Shown here piece after piece: positions 1 to 7,696 of a stretch of 32,414 bases of DNA; positions within the stretch are counted from its first letter, which is position 1; every line of letters starts with the position of its first letter. A model generated the notes under the pieces. That model searched no databases. It saw only the letters and a list, made by a program, of their open reading frames with translations, and was not told where the DNA came from. This DNA is from UBA5794 sp965368815 (GTDB lineage: Bacteria > Actinomycetota > Acidimicrobiia > Spongiisociales > UBA5794). The position numbers and the translations under genes are program-made. The stretch lies in assembly GCA_965368815.1 (NCBI GenBank), contig CBDUOH010000017.1, forward strand, positions 1 through 32,414. Reading direction: 5' to 3'.

Positions 1-41
1 GTGGGGCCATTTTCCTGACGCCTTGCAAGGGGTAGTTACCC

Positions 42-506
42 GTGAAGCCAAACCTCCAAACGACATACTCGCCCAAGGCGAGCGAGATCGAACGCTCGTG
101 GTATGTCATCGATGCCACCGAAGTTCCCCTCGGCAGACTCTCATCTGAGGTCGCCCAAGTGTTGCGTGGCAAGAACAAGCCGACCTATGCCCCACACATG
201 GACGGGGGCGACTACGTCGTCATCGTCAACGCCGACAAGGTCCATGTTTCGGGCAACAAGGAGATCGAGAAGATCTACTACCGTCACTCAGGTTTTCCCG
301 GCGGTCTCCGGGCCGAGACGCTGTCCCAGATCCGCAAGGATCACCCGGAGCGGATCGTCGAGACCGCGATCAGAGGCATGCTTCCCAAGAACCGCCTCGG
401 ACGCCAGATGATGTCCAAACTCAAGGTTTATGCCGGTCCGGATCATCCGCACGCCGCACAACAGCCTGAGACACTCACCCTCAAGTACCGAAAGGTTGAT
501 GCCTGA
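42..506 (+). CDS. rplM: 50S ribosomal protein L13
   Basis: This is ribosomal protein L13, a component of the large subunit that binds 23S rRNA early in assembly. The 154-residue length fits the bacterial family (about 140-150). Recognisable L13 blocks are RSWYVIDATEVPLGRLSSEVA near residues 19-39 and the stretch RGMLPKNRLGRQMMSKLKVY in the second half, followed by the AGPDHPHAAQ tail. The start is GTG at 42, preceded by AAGGGG at 27-32 with a 9-base spacer. The stop overlaps the start of rpsI by one base (TGATG), the usual rplM-rpsI pairing, so the two are translationally coupled. The promoter must lie before the window. Confidence 0.98.
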   Translation: MKPNLQTTYSPKASEIERSWYVIDATEVPLGRLSSEVAQVLRGKNKPTYAPHMDGGDYVVIVNADKVHVSGNKEIEKIYYRHSGFPGGLRAETLSQIRKDHPERIVETAIRGMLPKNRLGRQMMSKLKVYAGPDHPHAAQQPETLTLKYRKVDA

Positions 507-904
507 TGGCAAAGACGAAGCCACTCGCACAGACCACCGGTCGCCGCAAGAGCTCTGTAGCTCGTGTCCGCCTCTATGAGGGAACGGGCCAATACACGCT
601 CAACGGTCGATCGCTTGATGACTACTTCAAGGACCCTGCCCTTCGTGGCCGGGTGACGGAGACCTTCCGTGTTGCCGATCGTGAAGGCACGTACGACGTG
701 CATGCGACATTGCACGGTGGCGGTACCACAGGGCAGAGTGACGCTCTGCGCCTCGGCATCGCCCGCGGGCTCATCGCCATCGATGCCGAACTCCGCCCCG
801 CCCTCAAGAAGGAAGGCATGCTACGGCGTGACGACCGACGGGTGGAGCCGAAGAAGTACGGTCTTCGCAAAGCACGACGCGCACCTCAGTTCACCAAGAG
901 GTAG
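506..904 (+). CDS. rpsI: 30S ribosomal protein S9
   Basis: Ribosomal protein S9 of the small subunit; its C-terminal tail reaches the P-site tRNA. The 132-residue protein has the family signature from TGRRKSSVARVRL near the N-terminus, the central block GGGTTGQSDALRLGIARGL around residues 71-89, and the basic end EPKKYGLRKARRAPQFTKR finishing in the conserved Lys-Arg. It directly follows rplM with a one-base overlap, as in most bacteria. glmM starts 38 bases downstream, so it may belong to the same transcript. Confidence 0.98.
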   Translation: MAKTKPLAQTTGRRKSSVARVRLYEGTGQYTLNGRSLDDYFKDPALRGRVTETFRVADREGTYDVHATLHGGGTTGQSDALRLGIARGLIAIDAELRPALKKEGMLRRDDRRVEPKKYGLRKARRAPQFTKR

Positions 905-942
905 GGTGCCTGCGGGCTGTGTGCCCGGAGGTATGAATCCGC

Positions 943-2265
943 ATGGAGAACCCAACCAAGCGCCTGTTCGGAACCGACGGAGTTCGTGGCGTCGCCAATT
1001 CCGAACTCACGGTCGACATGGCCGCAGGATTGGCTCGTGCAGCGGGGTCGATGGTCGAAGGACCGGTCGTCATCGGTCGCGACACCCGTCGATCTGGCCC
1101 GATGCTCGCCTCCGCAACCGCTGCAGGTTTCAACAGTGTCGGCGTTGACACGGTCGACCTCGGAATCATCCCGACGGGTGCCGTATCGCGTCTTGCACGT
1201 GACTCCGGCGCAGCGCTCGGAGTCATGATCTCGGCGTCCCACAACCCGGCCGCAGACAACGGAATCAAGTTCTTCGGCAAGGACGGCGCCAAGCTCTCCG
1301 ACGAACGCGAGGCAGCCATCGAGGAGCGCTTCCTCTCGGGCGACCGGTATCCGAACCCGGTCGGTTCCGCCGTCGGCATCCAGACCCAGATGAACGACGC
1401 CATCGCGCGATATGTCGACAAGATCGCCCAGACGGTGGGCTATTCGATGCGTGGTCTCGAATTCGTCGCCGACTGTGCCAACGGTGCAGCCTTCGCTGCT
1501 GCACCCGCCCTCTTCGCCAAGGTCGGTGCGTCGGTGGAGATCGTTGCCGACATGCCCGATGGAATGAACATCAACGATGGTGTCGGGGCAACCCATCCTG
1601 AAGCTCTCGCAAAGATCACCCACGGCCGGGTCGGTCTTGCGTTCGACGGCGACGCAGATCGGCTGATCGCTGTCGATGAGGATGGTCAGATCTGCAACGG
1701 AGACGTGATCATGGCGATCTTCGCCAAGTGGCAGCACGAGCGTGGCAAGCTCAAGCACGACAAGGTCGTGGCAACGGTGATGTCGAATCTCGGCTTCCAC
1801 CACGCCATGGAACGAATCGGCGTCGAGGTCGTGGTGACGCCCGTGGGTGATCGCCATGTCGTCGAGTCGATGCGCGCCACCCACGCCGTCGTCGGGGGTG
1901 AGCAATCCGGTCACATCCTCCTCGAGGATCGCTCGACGGGTGACGGATTGCGAACTGCGCTCCGGCTGATGGAAGTGATGGCCGCGACCGGTCAGGAACT
2001 CCGGGAGTTGCGGACTGTGATGCAGGAGCTTCCCCAGGTCCTTGAGAACGTTGCGGTGGGGTCGAAGGACGGCTGGGACACCAACGAGTACATCAGCGAC
2101 GCCATCGAGAAGGCCGAACGAGCCCTCGGTCAGCGGGGCAGGGTGCTGGTACGACCATCGGGCACCGAGCCGCTGATCCGTGTGATGGTCGAGGCACCGT
2201 CCGAAGGTGAAGCACGCGACATCGCCGACTCGATTGCAGCCACCGTGCGCGAACAGCAGGGCTGA
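943..2265 (+). CDS. glmM: Phosphoglucosamine mutase
   Basis: GlmM interconverts glucosamine-6-phosphate and glucosamine-1-phosphate on the way to UDP-GlcNAc for peptidoglycan; it acts in the cytoplasm. The 440-residue protein opens with LFGTDGVRGVAN. It has the phosphoserine loop ISASHNPAADNG with the catalytic Ser at residue 99, the metal loop DGDADR at 235-240, GGEQSGHI in domain 3, and the phosphate-binding loop RPSGTEPLIRVMVE near the C-terminus. All four active-site loops are intact. The short form SHNP with an ordinary GlmM length argues against phosphoglucomutase/phosphomannomutase. A GGAGG at 927-931 precedes the ATG by 11 bases. It follows rpsI closely, and glmS, the preceding enzyme of the pathway, lies one gene further on. 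Confidence 0.96.
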   Translation: MENPTKRLFGTDGVRGVANSELTVDMAAGLARAAGSMVEGPVVIGRDTRRSGPMLASATAAGFNSVGVDTVDLGIIPTGAVSRLARDSGAALGVMISASHNPAADNGIKFFGKDGAKLSDEREAAIEERFLSGDRYPNPVGSAVGIQTQMNDAIARYVDKIAQTVGYSMRGLEFVADCANGAAFAAAPALFAKVGASVEIVADMPDGMNINDGVGATHPEALAKITHGRVGLAFDGDADRLIAVDEDGQICNGDVIMAIFAKWQHERGKLKHDKVVATVMSNLGFHHAMERIGVEVVVTPVGDRHVVESMRATHAVVGGEQSGHILLEDRSTGDGLRTALRLMEVMAATGQELRELRTVMQELPQVLENVAVGSKDGWDTNEYISDAIEKAERALGQRGRVLVRPSGTEPLIRVMVEAPSEGEARDIADSIAATVREQQG

Positions 2266-2304
2266 AACCGCTCCCGTCGCGTCACTGATCGCGATTCGAC
2301 CCCT

Positions 2305-2949
2305 CTACAGCAGCGAGATCACGAGCCCGGCCTGCGCAGCGTGATACGTCACCATGACGAGCACGGACAGGATCCGGTTCGGTTGCACGAATCGGTCCCA
2401 CGCAAGGATCGAGTCCGAGACGTAGAACAGCAACGCTCCGATGAATGCAACGATCGAACCGGTCGTCGCAGCGGCAACAACCATGACGGAGATCACCGTC
2501 ATGTACGCCGAAACCGGCAGAACCAATCGGGCGTCCGTGTCCCGGACGGCTGACAGGATCCGACGGGCCACTGCGGCGAGCCCAACTGCGACGACGGCCA
2601 GACCGATCAACGCCCCGACACCCGTGGTCAGCATCATCGAGAACCCGACGGTGTACGCGATGTGCGCGAGCAGGAAGGCTGTCAGCCCCGCACGAAACCA
2701 GCGGTCGCTCCACAGGAGAAACACATCACCCGCCAGGGAGAGGGCAAGTGCGGCGACGAATACCGCTCGCATCGATTCGCTCGCAGGTTCGAGGCTGACG
2801 GCCACGACGACAAGGGCGATCATCGCGCCCGGTTTGGTCACGAAGCGCATCCGGCTGCTTCCGAGCCACACGGCGAACCAGTCGGCGACCGCCAGGACGA
2901 GGGCGACAGTCGCGAATGTCGCCACCATCGGATCGCCAAGAGCCGTCAT
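2305..2949 (-). CDS. YhhN/TMEM86-family integral membrane protein
   Basis: A polytopic membrane protein of about 214 residues matching the YhhN (TMEM86, lysoplasmalogenase-like) family. Clues are a series of hydrophobic helices, the block LSLAGDVFLLWSDRWFRAG, the following AFLLAHIAYTVGF, and SDSILAWDRF near the C-terminus, a typical family signature. Animal members hydrolyse the vinyl-ether bond of lysoplasmalogens; the bacterial role is poorly defined, so the enzymatic activity is only inferred. I chose ATG at 2949 (MTALGDPM) because the open frame upstream to 2997 is hydrophilic and unlike the family; the second Met at 2928 is also possible. It converges on glmM with a 39-base gap and diverges from glmS, sharing the region 2950-3060 for promoters. 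Confidence 0.85.
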   Translation of the reverse strand: MTALGDPMVATFATVALVLAVADWFAVWLGSSRMRFVTKPGAMIALVVVAVSLEPASESMRAVFVAALALSLAGDVFLLWSDRWFRAGLTAFLLAHIAYTVGFSMMLTTGVGALIGLAVVAVGLAAVARRILSAVRDTDARLVLPVSAYMTVISVMVVAAATTGSIVAFIGALLFYVSDSILAWDRFVQPNRILSVLVMVTYHAAQAGLVISLL

Positions 2950-3011
2950 GCAGCGGATCGTACCCGCCCGCACGTGCCGATCGAATACCGAGCACAACTC
3001 GTCTGCGGTTC

Positions 3012-3017
3012 TATGAT
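3012..3017 (+). promoter_or_regulatory. Possible -10 box of the glmS transcript
   Basis: TATGAT matches the -10 consensus in five of six positions and would place the transcript start near 3024, about 37 bases before the predicted ribozyme cleavage site. There is no convincing -35 hexamer at the right distance, so the assignment rests on the -10 box and on its position relative to the ribozyme. Confidence 0.4.
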
Positions 3018-3056
3018 TCGTGGCACTACATAACCAGACAGTGGGATACCAACCAT

Positions 3057-3206
3057 TCCAGCGCCTGCCCTCGGTTTCACGAGGCGACGAGGAAGAGGGA
3101 GTATCGAATTGTTCGGCGGATGCCCTCTCGGCCGGTCACGGTCGTGACGATGTGGGACAAATCCGGGGAGTGATCCCCGTGACAGAGACCACACCGAAGT
3201 GATGGA
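3057..3206 (+). ncRNA. glmS ribozyme (GlcN6P-activated self-cleaving leader RNA)
   Basis: The leader of glmS contains the conserved blocks of the glmS ribozyme in order. AGCGCC at 3060-3065 gives predicted cleavage between A3060 and G3061. Next come a P1 hairpin (CCTCG 3069-3073 with CGAGG 3080-3084), GACGAGG at 3086-3092, ATCGA at 3103-3107 and TTCGGCGGATG at 3112-3122. P2 forms from AGAGGG 3094-3099 and CCCTCT 3123-3128. CGCC 3062-3065 is complementary to GGCG 3115-3118, consistent with the core pseudoknot. Downstream are a P3-like hairpin (3135-3148) and a P4-like stem (TGTGG 3151-3155 with CCACA 3189-3193) enclosing a GTGA-loop hairpin (3164-3179). GAAGTGATGG at 3196-3205 resembles the end of the Bacillus ribozyme. 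In characterised cases glucosamine-6-phosphate is the cofactor for cleavage and the 5'-hydroxyl product is degraded, giving feedback on GlmS. Its position directly before glmS fits. Confidence 0.93.
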
Positions 3207-3268
3207 CCTGCTCACTGCAGTGTCCGAGCCGCTATCCCGCTGTCACGACCCATAAGGAGATGACGCGC

Positions 3269-5089
3269 GTGTGCGGAATCATGGGATACGTCGGCCCTCA
3301 GCAAGCAGGACCAATTCTCGTCGACGGGTTGCGACGGCTCGAGTACCGGGGTTACGACTCGGCAGGTATCGCCGTGTCGAACGGCTCGATCAACGTGCGC
3401 AAGGCCCAAGGCAAGATCGCCAATCTGGAAGCCCTGCTCGAGTCGAGTCCACTCGCAGGTTCGATCGGCATCGGGCACACCCGCTGGGCCACCCACGGTG
3501 TGCCGTCTGACGCCAACGCCCATCCCCACACGGACCCGACCGGCGAGTTCGTGGTCGTCCACAACGGCATCATCGAGAACTTCCAATCGTTGCGAGAGGA
3601 GTTGCTTGCTTCCGGCGCCGTGTTCGCGAGTGAGACGGACTCAGAGATCCTCGCCCACCTGGTTGCCCGCGAGTACGACGGTGACCTCGTCGATGCCGTT
3701 CGCAAGACGGTCGCCCTGTCCGAAGGTGCCTACGCGATGGTTGCGATGTCCAGGCGCGAGCCGCGCACGATCGTCGCTGTGCGCAAGATCAGCCCACTGG
3801 TCGTGGGACTGGGCGACGGCGAGACTTTCCTCGCGTCCGATATTCCTGCGGTGCTGCACCACACCAGGGATTTCATGATCATCGAGGATGACGAGCTCGT
3901 CATCGTCACCGAGGATGGTGCGACCGTTGAAACCATCGGCGGGGAACCTGTGCAGCGGGAAGTCCTCCATATCGATTGGGACGCCGAACAGGCGGAAAAG
4001 GGTGGATACGAGCACTTCATGCTCAAGGAGATCCACGAGCAACCGACCGTCGTCACCGAAACCCTCGCCAGCCGACTTGAGGACGGCCGGGTGTGGCTCG
4101 AGGACGTGGGATTCGACGACGAATACGCGGCCAATATCGGTCGTGTGTGGATCACCGCATGCGGAACGGCCTACCACGCTGGCCTGATCGGTCAGGAGAT
4201 CTTCCGGCGGGTGCTCCGGCTGCCAACCAACGTCGAGTATGCGCATGAGCTGCGGTACGCCGACCCGATCATCGGGCCGAACGAGCTGACCATCGCCATC
4301 TCCCAATCCGGGGAGACGGCCGACACGCTCGCGGCCGCACGACTTGCGGTCGACAAGGGTTCGAGGATGCTCGCGATCACCAACGTTGTCGGATCGACGT
4401 TGTCGCGCTACGCCGACGATGTGCTCTATACACGGGCCGGTCCTGAGATCTCCGTGGCCTCCACAAAGGCGTACATGGCGATGCTCATCGCCCAATATCT
4501 GCTGGCGCTTCGGATCGGGGCAGCGCGTGGAACCGTCGACGCAGAACTTGCCGCCAAGGTCTCACACGGTCTGCACCTGATGCCAGCCGCTCTCGATGAA
4601 GTCCTTGGCAGGGAAGGCGAGACTGAGAAGGCTGCCCGCTTGGTTGCCGACGCCGAGGACATGTACTTCATCGGGCGGGGTCTGGACTACGCCATAGCGA
4701 TGGAGGGGTCGCTCAAACTCAAGGAGATCTCATACCTTCATTCCGAGGCCATGCCCGCCGGTGAGTTGAAGCACGGAACGCTCGCGTTGATCACCGACGG
4801 CGTGCCGGTTGTGGTCATCCTCACCCAACGCGACGTCTACGACAAGACGATCTCGGCGATCCAGGAGGTCAAGGCTCGCGGCGGACGGATCATCGCGGTG
4901 GCGTACGACTCCGACACCGAGATCGATGCACACGCCGACGTCGTGTTGCGGATTCCCGACATGGAGGATCTGCTCGCTCCCGTGGTAGCCGTCGTCCCGC
5001 TCCAGCTCCTTGCCTATCACGTGGCAAAGCTCCGCGGACACGACATCGACCAGCCGAGAAACCTTGCGAAGAGCGTGACCGTGGAATAG
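3269..5089 (+). CDS. glmS: Glutamine--fructose-6-phosphate aminotransferase (isomerizing)
   Basis: GlmS makes glucosamine-6-phosphate from fructose-6-phosphate and glutamine, the first committed step to UDP-GlcNAc. I place the start at GTG 3269, not ATG 3260, because the enzyme needs Cys as residue 1 after Met removal: the product then begins M-CGIMGYVG. AAGGAG at 3254-3259 sits 9 bases before this GTG. The 606-residue protein has the N-terminal glutaminase domain (GHTRWATHG, HNGIIEN), two SIS sugar-isomerase domains (ISQSGETADT, ASTKAYMAM, the LKLKEISYLHSEAM block), and the canonical C-terminus DQPRNLAKSVTVE. The leader carries a glmS ribozyme, so expression is probably repressed by the enzyme's own product. 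Confidence 0.97.
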   Translation: MCGIMGYVGPQQAGPILVDGLRRLEYRGYDSAGIAVSNGSINVRKAQGKIANLEALLESSPLAGSIGIGHTRWATHGVPSDANAHPHTDPTGEFVVVHNGIIENFQSLREELLASGAVFASETDSEILAHLVAREYDGDLVDAVRKTVALSEGAYAMVAMSRREPRTIVAVRKISPLVVGLGDGETFLASDIPAVLHHTRDFMIIEDDELVIVTEDGATVETIGGEPVQREVLHIDWDAEQAEKGGYEHFMLKEIHEQPTVVTETLASRLEDGRVWLEDVGFDDEYAANIGRVWITACGTAYHAGLIGQEIFRRVLRLPTNVEYAHELRYADPIIGPNELTIAISQSGETADTLAAARLAVDKGSRMLAITNVVGSTLSRYADDVLYTRAGPEISVASTKAYMAMLIAQYLLALRIGAARGTVDAELAAKVSHGLHLMPAALDEVLGREGETEKAARLVADAEDMYFIGRGLDYAIAMEGSLKLKEISYLHSEAMPAGELKHGTLALITDGVPVVVILTQRDVYDKTISAIQEVKARGGRIIAVAYDSDTEIDAHADVVLRIPDMEDLLAPVVAVVPLQLLAYHVAKLRGHDIDQPRNLAKSVTVE

Positions 5090-5198
5090 GAGTGTCGACC
5101 CGAACGCCGCATGGTCGCGTTCTGTGGGCTCCAGTACCACGAAAACCTGGTCGTACAACCCCGGGTACGCGGATGTGCACGTTCACTACCCTTGCCGG

Positions 5199-5582
5199 AT
5201 GGAAATCATCGGGCTCGGGGTCGATCTGGCTGAGGTGTCGCGGGTGCGGCATCTCCTCCAAAGGGATGCTGAGCGCTTCCGGAAGCGGTGTTTCACCGAC
5301 GATGAATGGGCCTATGGTCAGCGATTCGCTGATCCGTCGGAACGCCTCGCTGCCCGGTTTGCGGGCAAGGAAGCTGTGATGAAGTCGATGTTCACGGGTT
5401 GGCGTCGGATTCCGTGGAGGGATGTCGAGATCACCGGCGGTGGACCCCCGAGGGTCAAGTTGCACGGCATCGCCAAGAAACGTGCGGACATGCTTGGGAT
5501 CTCAGACTTCAAGATCACGATCACGCACACAGGCAACACGGCGCTCGTGTTCGTCGTGTCGATGGGGGAACACAAACGATGA
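5199..5582 (+). CDS. acpS: Holo-[acyl-carrier-protein] synthase
   Basis: AcpS transfers the 4'-phosphopantetheine arm of CoA to a serine of apo-ACP, activating it for fatty acid synthesis. The 127-residue product is the normal size. It starts with the family hallmark MEIIGLGVDLAEVSRV (Mg-binding Asp) and carries ARFAGKEAVMKSM, whose Glu and Lys are the other catalytic residues; the C-terminal ITITHTGNTALVFV is also typical. ATG 5199 is chosen because the upstream open frame is unrelated to AcpS. There is no Shine-Dalgarno, but TACCCT at 5187-5192 would place a transcript start on the ATG itself, so it may be leaderless. It overlaps the next gene by four bases (ATGA). Confidence 0.95.
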   Translation: MEIIGLGVDLAEVSRVRHLLQRDAERFRKRCFTDDEWAYGQRFADPSERLAARFAGKEAVMKSMFTGWRRIPWRDVEITGGGPPRVKLHGIAKKRADMLGISDFKITITHTGNTALVFVVSMGEHKR

Positions 5583-6991
5583 AGCCTGTGCTGTCGGTCG
5601 CCGAGATGCGTCGAGTCGATGCTGAGACCACCGAGGACGTCGACCAGCTCATGGATCGCGCAGGGTACGGCGTCGCGCTCGTGACAGCCGAACTCGGAGC
5701 GGGATACGGATCGACCGTCAGGGTGCTGTGCGGCAAAGGGAACAACGGTGGCGACGGCTACATCGCAGCGGCGTACCTGGCTCGCCGTGGTGCCACCGTC
5801 ATCGCCCATGCCCTCGGCGAGCCCGATCCTGGTTCACCTGCGGGACGTGCAGTCGAGCGCGCACGGCGCAGTGGTGTCAGTGTGGTCGACCTTGATGCAC
5901 CGATGGACGCTGAGTTCGTCATCGATGCGATCGTCGGAACCGGGTTCAAGGGGATTCTGGACGATGTCGTTGCGCCATGGACCCGGACCGGTGCGGTTGT
6001 GGTGTCCGTTGACATCCCTTCAGGTTTGGACGGTGACTCGGGATTGGCTGCCGGCCCGGTCTTCGTTGCGGACGCGACCGTTGCGTTCCATGCGCTCAAG
6101 CCGGGGCATCTACTTGGCGACGGACCCGACACATGTGGCGAGGTCGTTGTCGTAGACATCGGGCTGTCGGGTGGGGAACCCGATCTCAGTGTCTTCGAGC
6201 GCCACGACGTCGAGATTCCCCGGCGTCCTCGTTCGGCACACAAGTGGTCGTCGGGGGCTGTGGCAACCATCGGGGGCATGCCCGGGCTCACCGGAGCTGC
6301 CGCCTTCGCTTCGGTCGCCGCGCTGCGAGCAGGTGCGGGAGTGTCCAACGTCGTGAGCATCCCTGACACCGATGCGTTCTACCAGCTCCAACAACCCGAG
6401 GTTCCCGTGATGCGTTCCGAGAGCAACGTTTCGGCAGCCGACGCCGAGGCCCTTGTCGAGCGCCTCGGAAGGTTCGGCTCGTTGATCGTGGGCCCCGGCC
6501 TGGAACCGGCATCGCCCGACTTCGTGAAGGCCCTCCTTGCAGGATTCGATGGAACGATGGTCGTGGACGCCGGCGCGCTCAACGCCATCACAGAGGCGGG
6601 GGCACTGGTGCGCACCGGGGTGACAGTGCTGACGCCGCACGCCGGTGAGTTCAGACGTCTCACGGGGTCGGAACCATCCATCGCTGCTGCACGACTCCTC
6701 GCCGGCGAAGCTGATGCGATCGTGGTGCTCAAAGGCAACCCGACCGCGGTGGTCACAGGCAATACGGCCATTGTGGTCGATGTCGGGGGACCCGAGCTTG
6801 CGACCATCGGGACCGGTGATGTCCTCGCTGGCATCATCGCCGCGTTCGTCGACCCATCGGGTGACGCCGTGTCGGCGACAGCGTCTGCCGTCTATATCCA
6901 TGCCGTGGCGGGCGCACGGGCTGCCGAAGTGACGGTTCCCACCGCTGTCGATGTCCTCGATGCAGTCGGTCCGACGATCCGAGACCTGTGA
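5579..6991 (+). CDS. nnr: Bifunctional NAD(P)H-hydrate epimerase / ADP-dependent (S)-NAD(P)H-hydrate dehydratase
   Basis: A repair enzyme that salvages damaged NAD(P)H: the N-terminal (NnrE) half epimerises R- and S-NAD(P)HX, and the C-terminal (NnrD) half dehydrates the S form using ADP. The 470 residues match the fused YjeF layout. In the N-half are CGKGNNGGDGY (residues 51-61) and VDIPSGLDGDSG. In the C-half are GLTGAAAFASVAALRAGAG, the nucleotide-binding LTPHAGEFRRLTG, VVLKGNP and ATIGTGDVLAG (408-418) with its catalytic Asp. Start ATG 5579 overlaps the acpS stop as ATGA. acpS-nnr adjacency is common in bacteria. Both halves look intact. Confidence 0.94.
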   Translation: MKPVLSVAEMRRVDAETTEDVDQLMDRAGYGVALVTAELGAGYGSTVRVLCGKGNNGGDGYIAAAYLARRGATVIAHALGEPDPGSPAGRAVERARRSGVSVVDLDAPMDAEFVIDAIVGTGFKGILDDVVAPWTRTGAVVVSVDIPSGLDGDSGLAAGPVFVADATVAFHALKPGHLLGDGPDTCGEVVVVDIGLSGGEPDLSVFERHDVEIPRRPRSAHKWSSGAVATIGGMPGLTGAAAFASVAALRAGAGVSNVVSIPDTDAFYQLQQPEVPVMRSESNVSAADAEALVERLGRFGSLIVGPGLEPASPDFVKALLAGFDGTMVVDAGALNAITEAGALVRTGVTVLTPHAGEFRRLTGSEPSIAAARLLAGEADAIVVLKGNPTAVVTGNTAIVVDVGGPELATIGTGDVLAGIIAAFVDPSGDAVSATASAVYIHAVAGARAAEVTVPTAVDVLDAVGPTIRDL

Positions 6992-7103
6992 TGTGTGGCC
7001 CATCCGGTCGGCTCTCCGACATGAAAAACCGCACCGTCAGCCGGACGTCTCATAGACTCACCCGACGCCAGCGGGTCGACCGATCACAACGGAGGGTGTC
7101 GAC

Positions 7104-7628
7104 ATGAGGAGCATTTTCGTCCCCGAGAAGCCGAACTATCGGCTCTTGATCGGTAGGGCGCTCCGCATCGTGGTGATTGTCGCGCTGGTCATCGCCGGTG
7201 GCGTGTTCCTCGTGGGTTTGCTCCCCGAGAGCGTCGAACCCGTGGTCGTGGATACATCGTTCGATCCTGTGCCTGAGGCGGATCAGGCGCGGCTCGGTGA
7301 TGTCGTGTTCGACGATGGCCTTCCGTACCGTGCGCTTCCCCCCGAAGCGGCCGTTGACATCGCTACGTCCGAGTTCAAGCCGGACGACGTCGGGGCCTCT
7401 CGGGTTGACCCGTACCTCGCCACGATCACGATTCCGAGCACAGAGCGCGCCCAGACTCCCGTCACGGACAGGGCGACATGGATTGTGAGGTTCAGCGGTA
7501 TGACGGTCGAGAATCCTGGACCGACTCGAGCCGACGGAACCGTGGCACCCGGCCAGGTTCTGCGCAACGCATATGTGTTCCTTGACGCGTTGTCCGGTGA
7601 TGTGCTCTTCACCCGGTGGACGGAGTAG
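7104..7628 (+). CDS. Membrane-anchored hypothetical protein
   Basis: I do not recognise this 174-residue protein. It has a short cytoplasmic N-terminus with basic residues, one strongly hydrophobic helix at about residues 20-41, and an extracytoplasmic domain of about 130 residues. The C-terminal end, with AYVFLDALSGDVLFTRW, has the flavour of a PepSY-type beta-hairpin (an aromatic strand followed by a turn and a second strand), but this is weak. The ATG has a good GGAGG (7091-7095). It lies just before alr with a 68-base gap and may be cotranscribed with it. Confidence 0.75.
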   Translation: MRSIFVPEKPNYRLLIGRALRIVVIVALVIAGGVFLVGLLPESVEPVVVDTSFDPVPEADQARLGDVVFDDGLPYRALPPEAAVDIATSEFKPDDVGASRVDPYLATITIPSTERAQTPVTDRATWIVRFSGMTVENPGPTRADGTVAPGQVLRNAYVFLDALSGDVLFTRWTE

Positions 7629-7696
7629 CGCAGCAGTCCCTCTGCCCTCTGTCGTCGGACTTTGGCTACCGTTCTCTCGTCAACGAATGGAGATGC

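Noticed and set aside
886..1914. A 342-codon reverse-strand frame opposite glmM.
   Set aside because: glmM is intact on the other strand, and the antisense protein shows no recognisable domain or start context.
3020..3202. Small forward open frames in the glmS leader.
   Set aside because: The stretch is explained by the conserved ribozyme, and the frames lack ribosome-binding sites.
3130..3250. First idea that the structured glmS leader might be a c-di-AMP, SAM or cobalamin riboswitch.
   Set aside because: None of their conserved cores is present, whereas the glmS ribozyme core just upstream matches over several separate blocks.
3260..3268. ATG 3260 as the glmS start.
   Set aside because: It would add three residues before the Cys that must be the N-terminal nucleophile, and it overlaps the Shine-Dalgarno AAGGAG that serves GTG 3269.
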